Positions 1 to 11,894 are shown, numbered from the stretch's first letter. The stretch: DNA of 64,000 nt from Cuscuta epithymum (GCA_945859915.1 CAMAPF010000059.1:3830001-3894000); one strand, 5' to 3'. The notes: generated from the sequence alone by a model not told the origin. Made by a program: numbers and translations.

Positions 1-471
1 TCCTTTTATTCACGGGATATCAATTTTTAATTAAATTTTAAATTAAAATTTTAATATAGGGTCTTTTACTTAATTTTGCACAGGGCCTTAAATATTGACC
101 AGACCTCCTTCTAGCTAGAGCCATGTACACATGGAAAGTAGCATATATCACGCGCATTGACCAAGCTGCATATAAGGAAAATAAGGATATGGCCGTAAAG
201 AACTTAATGGAGGATATCTTGCTTCCTTTATTAATCTCCTTTATTAATGATTCTTTCCATATAGTTTAGAGAAAAAGTAGCCCATCCATAAGGGTATAAA
301 TCCATGCATTTTGTAAGATTGAGGGCAATTCGGACGTCCCTGGTATTCAGAATTCAATAGTGAAATAATACTCATAGATCATAATCTTATTTCTCGATTC
401 TAATAGCATCTTCTTGCACAAAACCCCCAAATCTCTATTTTAATTGTTTGATTAGATTATCAAGTTCCTGC
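1..471. other. AT-rich intergenic DNA
   Basis: I see no coding frame, inverted repeat or recognisable element here. The sequence is AT-rich. It could be 3'-flanking DNA of the minus-strand reading frame that ends at 472, but no polyadenylation motif stands out. Confidence 0.4.
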
Positions 472-732
472 TTAAACAGCTATTTTATTAACAGTATCAC
501 CTGGATTAGTCTTTTTCACAAAAGCCAAAAAAGAAACCCATTGTTCGTCAGTGAGAGTATGAAAAAGTTTTGGATCAGCCGGCTCAATTGATCCATCTTC
601 CTCATGCGCCCCAGTAGCGTTAACCCTCGGCATGTCGGATTTATAAGGGTAACATGGTGACAAAGGACTTAACACCTTTTGTCGCCCATCAATTTCTCCA
701 GTCGCACCATCAGCACTAAACACTGATACCAT
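472..732 (-). CDS. Possible small protein or terminal exon, unidentified
   Basis: A minus-strand frame runs from the ATG at 732 to a TAA at 472-474 (86 aa). It has balanced composition, unlike the low-complexity frames around it. The product has a hydrophobic start, then a Pro/Cys/Tyr-containing middle, an acidic stretch and the C-terminal segment TLTDEQWVSFLAFVKK. The frame is open for about 20 codons upstream of the ATG, including a Cys-rich hydrophobic run, so this may be the last exon of a longer gene or the mature part of a secreted peptide precursor. I do not recognise the family. Upstream (740-1020) I see neither a clear first exon nor a TATA box. It could equally be a gene fragment or a chance frame. 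Confidence 0.3.
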   Translation of the reverse strand: MVSVFSADGATGEIDGRQKVLSPLSPCYPYKSDMPRVNATGAHEEDGSIEPADPKLFHTLTDEQWVSFLAFVKKTNPGDTVNKIAV

Positions 733-1026
733 GATCAAACATGCGCAACATTGAAACGATTTGGATTCAATTAGTACGTAGGCCTTTAGGAAGGGAAGAA
801 ATGGACATGTGGTATTGAAGTTGTATTCACGTAACTTCTTGCCTTATTACAATATATGGGTAATGGAATATATACATATTCTTGCCTCTAGCTATATGGA
901 AACTAATATACTCCATATCATACGTTACAATATATAAAATAATAAGGAAACAAAATATACACACATAATGATTGACAAATGGCTAATTATGAAAATATAT
1001 ACGTATTAGATAATAAATCCGAACAA

Positions 1027-1660
1027 CTATCTTCATTTATTTATAGACAAAATTCATGTCTGATTGGTTATTCCAGAGAGGCATATTTAATCATAATTTC
1101 TTTATTCATTTAGTTAACAAAATATTAGTTGGACGGAAATAATTATCACGCTTCAGTTATCAAAACAAGGCCTGATCTGATCCTCTTTATTTTTCATTTT
1201 TTCTTTTTCTATTTAGCTGCAAATGAACATTTATTATTTACTTTCTATACATTTGAATGTCCTACACTCTTTTGTTTCTAACATCTCCTTTTGTTTTAGT
1301 TGATAGTGGTACTTTACTGGATACCAGATTATAAGGCCATTTTCTAATTTTAACAAAAATTTTTGTCAGGTATGTTTCTGTACATACTATCTTCGTTTAT
1401 TTATAGACAAAATTTCATGTCTGATTGGTACTATATTCCAAAAAGGCATATTTTATCAGAATTTATTGATTCTATTTAGTTAAGAAAATAATAGTTGGAT
1501 GGAAATTATCACGCTTTAGTTATCGAAACAAGGCTTGATCTAAACCTCTTTATGTTGGTTTCTCATATTTCTATTTTGCTGCAAATAAACATTTGTTATT
1601 TAGTTTCTATACATTTGAATTTCATATACTATTTTGTCTCTAACATCTCCTTTTTTATAC
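1027..1660. repeat. Degenerate direct duplication, ~360-bp offset
   Basis: The block at about 1027-1300 recurs at about 1387-1660. Both copies share landmarks such as ATTTATAGACAAAAT, CATGTCTGATTGG, TTATCACGCTT and CTAACATCTCCTTTT in the same order, with many point differences and small indels. A third partial copy (CATGTCTGATTGATTATTCC) lies near 2545. The element type is unknown and there is no coding potential. Confidence 0.6.
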
Positions 1661-2570
1661 ATAGATTTTTAGTATTTTAATGATTTAGATATGGTCATTG
1701 TGTGGAGGAAGTGTCTCTTCATGAAACCATGGTATCCATCTCCATATTTGATCTAGATAATGCATCTTTTGTTGCTTGGACAACAACTCTGTGAATACTC
1801 CTCATCAACAACCTAAGCCGTGCATGGTAGATTAATGAAAACAGGAAGCTAAGTCTAATAACCACACATTAGCTTAGACTCTTTCGGCTACCAACATGAA
1901 CTAATATTAACTAAAAATTCAAATTTGAAACTCATTCATTTACAACAACCAATAACATCACTCTTATTCTTTTTGTATAAAATGAAAAGTACTCCATATA
2001 ACCTAATGTTAGTATTAAGTACGAGTATAAAAAACTGGGCACTTATTTAGTCACGCAACGCGCATAAAAAATCTTCAATGGAAACTAAGAACCCTGCCAA
2101 TAATAGTTGCCGAAAGTGATTTTGATTTTTCAAATATAGTTGTTTGAAGCTTGTCATGATTTTTTACAATTGGCCATTGCTATTAAATAGTCATTAAGGA
2201 ATTAGTGCTATTAATTTTTGAAAAAAACATCAAATAGACCTTTCTATTATTTTCAATTCATCATTTAAGTCCTTTTATTAAAATATTATCAAATAAGTGC
2301 GCTTACTTTTTTAATTTAATGCAATCAATCAAGCCACTTTGACTTGTTATAGCAGGTTATTTTTAAAAAAAATAATTAAGAGTATTGATAAATCTGATAA
2401 AAATTCATATAAATTTCAAAAATATTATAAGAATAATATAAAAAATAGTAGAAATGTAAAAATAGATAAATAATTCTAAAATGTTAAATGAAAAATAAAA
2501 AAAAATATTGTATTGAAAAGTGAATACTTTATCGTTTATTTATAATCAAAATTCATGTCTGATTGATTAT
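1661..2570. other. AT-rich DNA without recognisable genes
   Basis: No gene or structured element is visible. There are A/T homopolymers and scattered short frames only. Confidence 0.4.
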
Positions 2571-2572
2571 TC

Positions 2573-3245
2573 CTAGCTTTAAGGTGTTGCAAGTATATCA
2601 ATTTTAGCTCAAGTTATGTTTACCAGGCGTTGGTTCGAGTTTTGTGTCATTTGGAGTCAAAATCAGGAATTTAGAGTTCGGCACCGGCGCTTGAGGAGCA
2701 ATCGGGACAGGTTGAGATGCTCGAGAGTGGATTGAGAGCTTTGTAGGTCACCGGGAGGTTTACGATGAAGATTTGATGACAAAAGAGCTCTTGGATAGGC
2801 TATGAGATCAAAAGAAGATGAATGAAGCTTGAAAACGACGATCAAGATGACCTTCTATCAATAGTGCAAGCATATCGCTTTGTAGAAGCATCCAAAGGAC
2901 ACGATTCAAGTTCCATATGAAATCCCACTTCAAGGGCTACAAATCATATGAAGACACCTTTCCAAGAATCTGAAAGGAAGAAGGTGAAGACAGACGATGA
3001 AGTCAGATAATCCCTATTGCGATTTCAGAATGTGACATTCCACCGTTTTGATCATATCTCTTGATTGGATGATTCAAATATCATTCGGCAAGTTATGGTG
3101 GATAGAGGACTTCATTATATACAACTTTTGTGAAGGAAGTGTTGTCAAATTCGGTAGTTAATCATTCGCTAAGAGATTAGTAGCGATTTAGGGGCCGTAA
3201 GCTCGTTCGTCTTGGCAATAATTTAGGATCTTGTCGCATGAGAGA
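2573..3245 (+). repeat. Older LTR fragment, left part (split by a later insertion)
   Basis: The motif TCCTAG(C/T)TTTAAGGTGTT(G/A)CAAGT at 2573 matches the start of the neighbouring LTR at about 3303, so both belong to one LTR family. The right end (about 3159-3245: CATTCGCTAAGAGATTAGTAG ... GTCGCATGAGAGA) recurs at 10355-10440. It continues across the later insertion at 10798 onward (AGAGATCAGCCTGGTCCCC). This is therefore an old LTR cut in two by a younger relative. No proteins are recognisable. Confidence 0.55.
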
Positions 3246-3348
3246 TGATAAGTCCGTATTTTGACACGTATTTGATGCGTGTTGAGATCGGCTTTTGATG
3301 ATTTTCCTAGTTTTAAGGTGTTACAAGTCTCAATTTTAGCTCAAAGTC

Positions 3349-3498
3349 AGACACGATCGTGCCTGAAGAGAAAAGCACCGTGAAGACGGTGAAGTTACTG
3401 CTTGCCAGGCACGATCGTGTCTGGAGGGAGGCACGATCGTGCCTGCCCAAAATGCGCGTTTTTGCTTCGGAGGCACGATCGAAGGCACGATCGTGCCT
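3349..3498. repeat. Cluster of GGCACGATCGTGCC palindromes
   Basis: Five copies of the palindrome AGGCACGATCGTGCCT, or degenerate and half forms of it, lie at about 3351, 3407, 3429, 3471 (half) and 3483. They sit in the upstream part of the LTR. Each could form a short cruciform or be a site for a dimeric DNA-binding protein. Similar palindromes are known in some Gypsy-type plant LTRs. Confidence 0.65.
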
Positions 3499-4869
3499 GG
3501 CTCCGAAAATCCTAATTCAGCTCAAATTTCACTCGATTTTTCTATTTAAACAGCCTGTAAACCCCCGTTTTCAACGGGGAAGCTTAGAGAGAGTGCCTAG
3601 CACGAATTTTAGAGGGTTTTTCAGCCTTGTTCATCAATCTTTTGGTATTCTTTGTAAGTACCACCTTTTTAATTAATGACAATTACTTAAAAATTGTATT
3701 GATTCTTTTTATTCCAATTCTATTGATTCTTCAATTATGAATTGTGAGTAGTTTTAATTAGGGATTTGAGATTGATGAAGGGGTTGATCATGATGTATGG
3801 CTAGATTCTTGTCGGTTTAATCCTTATACTTAATAGCGATACAAATCCATCAGAACCGTTAGTTTAGAATACATCAGGGCCGTTTATTTTATTTCTTGCT
3901 TTTTTCTTTTAAGCCTACCTTTCTTTTTCTTTTAAGCCTACCTTTCTCTTTCCGATTTCACTTTCCCTGCAGCCGACTTCTGGCTTTCTGAGCTTCTCCC
4001 ACATTTCTCCCCAATCCCTTCTTTAGGATTTCCCCATTCTCTTCAGTTTTTGAAATCACCTCACGCCTCCCTTTGAAGCCATCAAGGCCGCACACCCCAC
4101 ACCTCGGTAACCCTCTTCACCGGCACATTGACCTTCTTGGCTTCTTCCATCCGCACGCCCACATACTAGAAGAAATAAGTTCTGCTGCACTTTCAAGTGG
4201 TCTTCTTGCATCGATTGTCATGCTAGGAACCAGGTTCTCTTCTCTATTTAGTTCATACAAATTTATATTTGATTCAAAACTGAGCACTATCTTCTCATTT
4301 TAAGGTTCAATTGGAATCTTAGTTGATGGTTATTTGATTCCCTTCGAGCTCTTTAGTGGTTACCTTTTGTAGTTTTCAGTGCCTGAAGTCTTAATAGGGA
4401 CCATGTGTCTGCTATAATTACATATCCAAAATCAGCTTCATAGTTTTAGAAGCCATAATTAAGCTGGTTCCCTTACATGATTGATATACTATATTCAATA
4501 ATTGATTTTCCATGGTTTAGGGTAGAGTTTGTTTGGGTTCTCCTTTCTTAAGCTTTTTCCTTTGAATATGGTTCATACTCCAGAAATTGAACATTTTTAG
4601 TGGGCAACTAAAAATCTGGATTGATGTTCTTTTAAATGAAATTCGGGATATGATTATTAACAAATGATTAACATACATATTCAAGGACATCAAATAATTT
4701 AAACCATTTGATTATTTATTTTCAAATGCAAGTGCACTAGCGCAGGGAAATTGAATTTATTATACCATGTAAATAACCTTAAAAAGTGTAAAGTTAATCT
4801 GCTAAAAATCAGAATCTCCCCCATCACTTTTCTGAGTGAAAATCAACCTAAAATTAATCTGTTAAAACC

Positions 4870-6026
4870 ATGGTTGTCGATGGCGTGATATGGCGCGTGC
4901 GCCATGCGCCATGTGGCGCGCAAAACCCCTCTGCGCTATGAAAATGGCCTGTGGCGTGGTATATACACATGGCGTCGCCATTCCTGCGCCTTCGCCATTC
5001 CTGCGCCTTCGCCATGGCGTTATGCATTGTCCAGTAGTCGTGTAGGCGGGATGTTGGCGAAGAAATCCTGGCCTTATTCGCAAGTCGAACCTCAGTGCAG
5101 GCCCAGAACCACGTAAAATAGATTTAGGCCTTAATTAAGGCTAATTTAAGGGTTCAGGCTTTAAATTAAAAGCTAAGCTCAGACCATTCGTTGCCCAAAG
5201 GCTTATAGCCAAGTCGCACGCAGGAAGCAAACGACTAAGATGAACGCACAGAGTTGCCCTCCCTCAGTCCCTCGCGGAAGCAGAGCAGTAAAGGAACTCG
5301 CAGACTTCCCAGTTCCCAGGTCCCCTATCTTTGGCTTCAGTTTTTTATTATTTTAAATTTTAATTAATTAAGTTGTGTATTTATAACTTTGTTGTTTTAA
5401 CCTTGTTTTTTGTTGTTGTTTTAACTGTGATACTTTTAATTTAAAATAACCTTCTATGATATACTTCACTTTTTGTTTTGATTAGTTTTTTAATTTTAAT
5501 TCTCATTAATAAACCTTGTTTTCACTTATTAATTGTGAGTTTATTTTGCAATTTTTTTATTAATTGTGAGTTTCAATTCTAAGTTATATACAATATATAA
5601 TTATATATATAAATATATATACAGTTATATATAGGAGTATACAAATGAGATAAATGAAGATGGTGTTCCATTGCTATCATACCAAGATGATGAGGACTGA
5701 GGAGTGTCACAATTGGTGATGATTATGGAATAATCATCAAACAAAACAAGCTAATATATTTTGAAGACATGGAACTTTTTTTTGAATATTATGTTTTTTG
5801 GAACTACTTTAAATTATTTGAACCTCACGTGCTTTAGTTAGAATGCTGTTATCCAACTTGTTTTATCATATTTTGGTGGTTGGGTGATACAATTATAGTG
5901 TCTATAATTCATTTTTTTTAGTTTTTTTATTTTTGTCACGTGGCGACGCCATATTTGCGCCATCGCCATCGCCATGGAAAAATGCCTGTGCGCCATGGAT
6001 ATCGCCATGCGCCATGACAACTATGG
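4870..6026. mobile_element. Non-autonomous hAT-like element with GCCATGGCG ends
   Basis: The ends are imperfect inverted repeats built from ATGGCG/CGCCAT motifs (start ATGGTTGTCGATGGCG, end CGCCATGACAACTATGG). An identical octamer TTAAAACC flanks the element (4862-4869 and 6027-6034), the target-duplication size of hAT elements. The 1.16-kb interior has no intact transposase. A short frame near 5645-5700 ending in an acidic DDED-stop could be a leftover transposase C-terminus, but that is speculative. Confidence 0.55.
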
Positions 6027-6949
6027 TTAAAACCAAGTAGTTATAGAACCAATGATTTGTTGTTGGTTATTAATCCAAGTTCAGAACATTGGTTTGTTGT
6101 TGGTTATAAAATTAAGTTTGTATCATGGATTAAAAAGGGAAGTGCAGATTCACATAAGGGTTCTTAAGACAAAAAATCAAATACTTTCAAGAAGTTTTCT
6201 ACATATTTGAACACAGATTTACAGAAATTAGAAAGTTTTAAAATAAAACCAGAAAATAAAAAAAAACCAAAAAAAGAGTTCTGAATTTTGCCAATGATAA
6301 TTCCATCCCTATTTAGCATTCGATTAATGATTACACTCCTCAACGGATGCTATTCCCAAATAATAGGATGAGCTGATTAAGGTTTGTTTCATATCTTTTA
6401 ATTGTCTTAAAATTAGCCAGTATTCACTGCACTCATATTATAAATTTATAATCTTCTTTTTAACTTTTTTTTGTTTCATGAAGTAAGACGTTGAGGTGAA
6501 AATTCTTGTGTATAAGAAAATCAGTGCATGAACAATACCTTAAAAGAATACCTTAGTAGCACCCCTTTCTGTCTTCCTAGATGCAAGCCTATATATAATA
6601 GGATCTAAATGTATAACACTTAAAAATTAATACAAAAAAGCTTTGATTTGGTAGTCTTATAAATTAGGGGCTTATGGTTCTAAAGTTAGGTCTTCCATTC
6701 AAGTATATTGATCTCCACCAGTTAATTTCATTAAAATTGGTATCCATATAAATTAGGAATTTTTTCAATTTCTAATTAGTTAAAGGCATTTTAGTTGAAG
6801 ACCCATTTTGGTCAGAGTGAGACCAACAACTATGTCATTATAACTTCATATGAGTATTTCAATATTTTCAGGTTTTCACTCACTTGCGAGGTGCACTCCA
6901 ATTCTAGGCGCCTCTCAGGTATGATATGTATACTTGGCATATCTTCTTA

Positions 6950-7086
6950 ATGATAATTTATTGATTTATCATATGAAGATCAGTGGCTTTCTTTGAATAA
7001 TGATGCTCATAGTTCATAAAATGATAATTTATTAATGTATCATCTGAAGATCTGCGGCTTACTTTGAATAATGCCCATAGTTCATA
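6950..7086. repeat. Tandem duplication, ~69-bp unit, two copies
   Basis: Two adjacent copies of ATGATAATTTATT(G/A)AT...TCATAGTTCATA, with a few substitutions and small indels. No function is apparent. Confidence 0.6.
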
Positions 7087-7194
7087 CTTGCAATATAGTC
7101 AACCAATTGTTCCGTTTTAGTTTTCATTTTCATATTTATTTCGTGCTCCAATGTTACCACCTATTGCTTCAGTTATGGCTTTTTATTTCTTGAC

Positions 7195-7398
7195 AGCAAA
7201 CTCAGCGAGCCAAAATCTACAGGCTTAATGGCTCTTATTTCCATTTAATCCTGGATTTGCTTGAGCATCGTGTTAAACATCCTGGATTTGATTATATGTT
7301 TGTGTGTATAATCATTTATTTCCAGCCAATGTGTGTTGATAAACAGTTTTTTTTCTCAATAATCATTAGCCTGCAGATTTTGGCTCGCTGAGTTTGCT
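7195..7398. repeat. Inverted repeat with 35-bp arms (MITE-like)
   Basis: The left arm starts AGCAAACTCAGCGAGCC and the right arm ends GGCTCGCTGAGTTTGCT. They are near-perfect reverse complements about 130 bp apart. I found no clear flanking target duplication, so the superfamily is undetermined. Confidence 0.6.
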
Positions 7399-8559
7399 AT
7401 TTAATTGTTTTTGCTTTTCGCCTTTAACCTTTCTGTGGAAAAGGCTCTACTTCTGCCACCTTACATTAGACAATTATTATAACTCTTCTATCTCTTCAAA
7501 GTAATAGGAATCTTTATTTTCATTGTGGTCCCTATCATTTAATTAATGATATCCCTATTTATATGATAACTCTCCTGAGTCCAAGTTCAGAACATGGGTT
7601 TGTTGTTGGTTATAAAATTAAGTTTGTATCATGGATTAAAAAGGGAAGTGTAGATTCACATAAGGGTTCTTAAGACAAAAAATCAAATACTTTCAAGAAG
7701 GTTTCTACATATTTGAACACAGATTTACAGAAAATAGAAAGTTTTAAAATAAAACTAGAAAATAAAAAAAAATAAAAAAAGAATTCTGAATTTTTTTCAT
7801 TCATAATTTTGTCTTATAAGCTGCGTTTTTATAATCTATTTTCTTGATTTCTCATCTATTCAATCCGATTTAAAGAAAAAGTTATGAGATTTGCTATTCC
7901 ATCAAACCTGAATAGAGAGGCCAGCCCCACAATACATTGCTATTTGCTACTGCCCGTCTACTTCCATCCGTTGCCATAACCGTCATGTAAAATCCATCCC
8001 TCCATTTTTGTTCACCCACTTACAAAATGATTCATTAGCTTCGTATGATGACTGAAAAGTACTAAGTACCTAACATTTGAAGACGAAAATTGATTACTTT
8101 GATTGAAGTACTCAAAAGGCATTGAAGTAGAGGTTCTATTAACCATTTGACATAATTACAATTTGGAAGGAGATATAGACTAACTGTAAAAGGTATACTT
8201 CTGTTATTTCCATTGCATGCTTTGAACAGTGTATTTAGTAATAAAAATGCTGAACTATTACTTCAATATATGCAATATAGCACATTAGATTAGCTATCAA
8301 TGGTAGTGTTTTGGAGTTGGTCGATCTCACTAGCATTTTTATGTTTTATTGTTGCTTTATTTAGCCAGCATTATAAAAAGAAAGGGATATTTTGTAGTTA
8401 TGGGGTCATTGCCTCACTTTTAGTAACCCTCTATACTTAATGGGATTACAAATCAATCTCAACCATTAATCTAGAATAGATCTGTCACTCTTTATCTTTT
8501 TTACACTCATTACTCATGCACTTTTCTCATTGTTTTCAAAACTTTATTTCAACACATTT

Positions 8560-8860
8560 CATGATGAAACCAACGATGCAAGATCCGGGATACAAAGCTC
8601 CGTGGAGTTGACCCCCAAAGAGGATGGAAGTATCAGGGTGTCGACAAGGCAATTATAATGAGAAATGGAACGACCGTAACTATGTTTACAGCTGGAACAA
8701 ATAGCTTATTTCAGCAAAGAGCATTAGTTGACCAGAGCTTACCGAAACTAGCCCAGTGGCATCGTATCGTTGTACATATAGATATGTTTGGTGCTTATGC
8801 ATTGCAACTACTTAACAAAAATTTTATGTTTATTTTGAAAGAAGGGTCTTCAATGATAGC
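8560..8860 (+). pseudogene. Possible Gypsy gag fragment
   Basis: One frame reads PGYKAPWS, then QGNYNEKWNDRNY. This resembles the Gly/Asn/Tyr-rich C-terminal tail of some plant Gypsy gag proteins. Stops interrupt the frame. There is no zinc knuckle and no pol sequence nearby. The assignment is tentative. Confidence 0.25.
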
Positions 8861-8897
8861 ATAAATGGCAAATTTATAAGCATACTAAAAGTTTATG

Positions 8898-9155
8898 TAG
8901 GGCTGGACTCGGTTCGGGCCTTGAACCGGCCGGGCCTCGGTTCACCAAAAGGAGGGCCCGGGCCCGAACCGGCGGTGACCGGTTCCGGGCCGGTTCACCC
9001 GCCCCATTTTTTTTTTTTTTTTTGGCTTCTCTTATTTAACCCCCTACCCCTCCCCTTCAACCCCAAACCACCTCAAATGGCCCAAAATACCTAATCCAAC
9101 CCAAAAAATAAAAAAAATTCAAAAAAAAATTAAAAAAAAAATTATTCCGGCCCTA
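8898..9155. mobile_element. hAT MITE with GC-rich core
   Basis: The element starts TAGGGCTGGACTCGG and ends CCGGCCCTA. It is flanked by a perfect 8-bp duplication AGTTTATG (8890-8897 and 9156-9163), diagnostic of hAT insertion. The interior combines GGCCCGGG/CCGGTT blocks with poly-T and poly-A runs. No coding capacity. Confidence 0.85.
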
Positions 9156-9458
9156 AGTTTATGTGCATCGAGATGCTGACCTCATAAAACCGTCAGCAAT
9201 GTTTCTTTTGATGAACTACATAGTAAATGCCTTTTGCTCTGTTTATTGGTTGTACCAAATTTATGTTCTGAGATATTTTATATTGGATCGGCTACACTAG
9301 ATTTCAACATATCAAACCAACCCGTGATTCGATAGGTGTAAAATAAATAAATGCATAAATAAATACCTAAATAAACACATAAATAAATATTTAATTATAC
9401 ATATGGAGGTTTATAAATCAAATCATTTCTATGTGTTACAAAGTTTACTTCCAACATA

Positions 9459-9655
9459 CTACCTACGTCCCTTAAAACTTTGTCATGTTTGACTGACACA
9501 GAGAATAATAAAGTAAAAATTGTGTGGTTGAGGTTTGTGTAGAGGAGAGAGAAATAATAGGAAACACGAAATAATTGATTTAAAGAGAAAGTAACAAAGT
9601 TTTTTGGGATGTCCTAAAAAGGAAAGATGTCAATGTTTAAAGGGACAGATGGAGT
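9459..9655. mobile_element. Stowaway MITE
   Basis: About 197 bp, flanked by TA, with ends CTACCTACGTCCC and GGGACAGATGGAG matching the Stowaway (Tc1/mariner) CTCCCTCCGTCCC terminal repeat. Non-coding. Confidence 0.8.
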
Positions 9656-10181
9656 AATTATTTTTAAAATATTTTAAGGTGGCACATTTTCAGGACTAAA
9701 ACATTCAAGTTTTAATAGGAGTGAAGATTTTTTCAAAAAAAATAAAAAATAGGTTTGAAGATGTGCATTTAACTTTTAAAAATTTAAAATATTATTTAAT
9801 CAGATAAGCCCATGCAACACATGCAATTTCCTCTAATAGTTAGCTATGCGATGACGATCATCAATAAGAGTCGAAACAAGTCGGTGAAAAATGTGGATTA
9901 TTCTTAAGACGACCGGTTTTCAGTTTTCACCCATGTGAAGGTTTACGTCGATATATGTATGTAGAGACCCAAGTTTAACTGGTTTAAAATTTCGTATATG
10001 CGATAATGGAAAAACAACAAACTCCACATTAAATTCGGTGTACAAAAAGGTCTTTACTAATTTGTAATGTTATGTTTTTTCTCAAATAAAATTGAGATTT
10101 TTTAATTCAAATTCAAAGTCAAATGTTGTGGATTCATTTAGGAAAATAACTAAATTACTGTAAAATAAAATAACTTTTCAT

Positions 10182-10210
10182 CCCGTGCAACGCACGGGTG
10201 AAAAAACTAG
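10182..10210 (+). other. Helitron 3' terminal hairpin and CTAG end
   Basis: The palindrome CCCGTGCAACGCACGGG is followed by TGAAAAAA and CTAG|T. The same arrangement occurs at 21023-21050 (+) and, inverted, at 11510-11538 (-), so three Helitron 3' ends lie within 11 kb. Confidence 0.75.
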
Positions 10211-10797
10211 TTGCATGAATGCCGTTTAATTTGTGTTTGAATAATTTAATTGATATCTTTTGTAACCTAGACTGCAGCTAGAATTACAATTGCATGTAGA
10301 ATGAATTAAGAGAGATCTAATTTGTTCTAGGACACATTCACACACACTTAATCGTTCGCTAAGAGATTAGTAGCGATTAAGGGGCCGTAAGCTCGCTCGT
10401 TTTGGCGATAATTTAGGATCCTGTCGCATGAGAGATCAGCTTGGTCCCCTAAATTATTGTACTCTTCGCCGCGAGAGCGGTAAGAACTTAGTAATTATTA
10501 GCTAGGCTCAATTAAATTAATTTCATGTAATTAGGCCTGATCTGCCAGAAATCTGATTACCCCGGAATCGATCCCTGTTCCCTTCGTCATTAATTAGAAA
10601 GAACCCCCTTGTTTAATTGTTCGCATTAGTTTTATTTTTCAAACCAACCAATCTCGCACGACGCTTTTATTTTATTTTCTTTTTAATCACTGAATTTAAT
10701 TAATTCTTGATTCCCTTTTGTCCGTCCCTGTGGAGACGATACTCGTACTTACACCACTATATTACAATCTATTTTAAGTGCGAGAAAACTCACATCA

Positions 10798-10900
10798 AGA
10801 GATCAGCCTGGTCCCCTAAATTATTGTACTCTACGCCGCGAGAGCGGTAAGAACTTAGTAATGATTAGTTAGGCTCAATTAAATTAATTTCAATAGTAGT
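10798..10900 (+). repeat. Older LTR fragment, right part
   Basis: This continues the fragment ending at 3245. It reads AGAGATCAGCCTGGTCCCC and then CGCGAGAGCGGTAAGAAC, paralleling 10433-10530 in the younger LTR. Similarity fades near 10895. Confidence 0.55.
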
Positions 10901-11509
10901 CCATAATGATTTTAATCAATTTTATTATAGTCGAGTTAAATTATCCAATTATGATTAATTATCCCATTTGTAATCTAAATTCCAAAATTGTTTTTAATCC
11001 ATAATAGTCCATTCTATTATTTATAGGTGTTTATTTATAAATATTCAATTACATCGACTAATCTATTCTTATCACTCTAGTCAACCCAGTATTCTGCTTG
11101 TTAATCAATTCAAGATTAATCGGTATATTTCATTTATTAATTATCTTATTATTGTTGTGGTTGTTATTCAGCCGTACGCAATGAAGGAGATCGTCTGCGG
11201 CGCATGTTGACTTAACGTTTGACGGCGACGGCTACGGTTTTGCAGCATCTCTTCATTTCCGACGTCTACTCCAGCGGTGGTGTGCCGGCGTCAGCAGCTT
11301 GGGAGGTCCCCTAGTGGCTTCCTTCTTCACCAGCACGAAAATTAGTACAATGGCAAATTACTAAAAAAAATAACAAAATATACAATTGCGGTGAAGCCTT
11401 TAATTAGCAAGCTAAGATACGAAAATAGCAAATTACTGATTTAGAAAAAAAAGGTAATTAGTATAGGAGAAAAATTACGCATCATTAAAATAAATATTTC
11501 AAAAATACA
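10901..11509. other. AT-rich DNA with a GC-rich patch, no gene seen
   Basis: No open coding frame of note. A GC-rich patch at about 11170-11330 (GACGGCGACGGC and similar) looks like decayed gene or leader sequence, but no protein is recognisable. Confidence 0.35.
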
Positions 11510-11894
11510 CTAGTATAGTACCCGTGCATACGCACGGGAAATAACAGTTGATCCATATATTTTACTCATTATATAAATAAACATTAAAATAAGAAATAAC
11601 TTATTAGATTATGCATTTTTGAAAAATAAGGTTACAATGAATATTATATAAGCCATAAAATAAATATTCAATAAAAAGTATATAAACGAAAATTAGTTGA
11701 CAACACTCATTAGAATTTGCTACCTATTACTTTTCATAATTAAAATTAATTTTAAAATTAAATACTATCGTAATATTCTAAAAAAGTGTGTACAATAACT
11801 GGATGACATAAAACTTAAGTGAATACAATAAATATTAAAATTAAAAAAATATTAGTTAAATAAGAACTTGTTAATCATTAGTTAAATTAATGCT

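Larger units (their letters stand above)
6075..7794. repeat. ~215-bp direct duplication (6075-6289 and 7581-7794)
   Basis: A block containing GGTTTGTTGTTGGTTATAA and GGATTAAAAAGGGAAGTG is present twice, 1.5 kb apart, in the same orientation and with only a handful of differences. It is more recent than most repeats nearby. The sequence between holds a 35-bp inverted repeat (7195-7398) and a short tandem duplication (about 6950-7086). Confidence 0.7.
3821..10210 (+). mobile_element. Helitron, non-autonomous, ~6.4 kb with nested insertions
   Basis: The proposed 5' end is TCCTTATACTTAATAGCG at 3821, preceded by host A (3820). The 3' end is CTAG at 10207-10210, followed by host T (10211). A 17-bp hairpin, CCCGTGCAACGCACGGG (10182-10198), lies 8 bp upstream of CTAG, as expected for Helitron termini. 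Insertion between A and T without a target duplication is diagnostic. No Rep/helicase protein is visible. Nested insertions are a hAT-like element (4870-6026), a hAT MITE (8898-9155) and a Stowaway (9459-9655). A second 5'-like start at about 8431 (TCTATACTTAATGGG) means the true left end could instead be there, although that copy is not preceded by A. Confidence 0.5.
3246..10797 (+). mobile_element. Solo LTR interrupted by a Helitron
   Basis: The LTR starts TGATAAGTCCGTATTTTGAC at 3246 and ends in CTCACATCA at 10797. It is flanked by a perfect 5-bp duplication AGAGA (3241-3245 and 10798-10802). The empty site can be checked internally: the relative at 10427-10450 reads straight through GCATGAGAGATCAGC. 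Removing the Helitron at 3821-10210 leaves about 1,162 bp, a normal LTR length. The right part contains CCCTGTGGAGACGATACTCG, similar to sequence near the ends of Gypsy-type LTRs. No internal domain or second LTR is seen, so it is probably a solo LTR left by LTR-LTR recombination. Confidence 0.6.

Noticed and set aside
3359..3676. 105-aa ORF
   Set aside because: It lies in an LTR and spans palindromic repeats; no resemblance to a protein family.
4862..5116. Overlapping ORFs on both strands (70-73 aa)
   Set aside because: They are created by GCCATGGCG repeats in a hAT-like element terminus.
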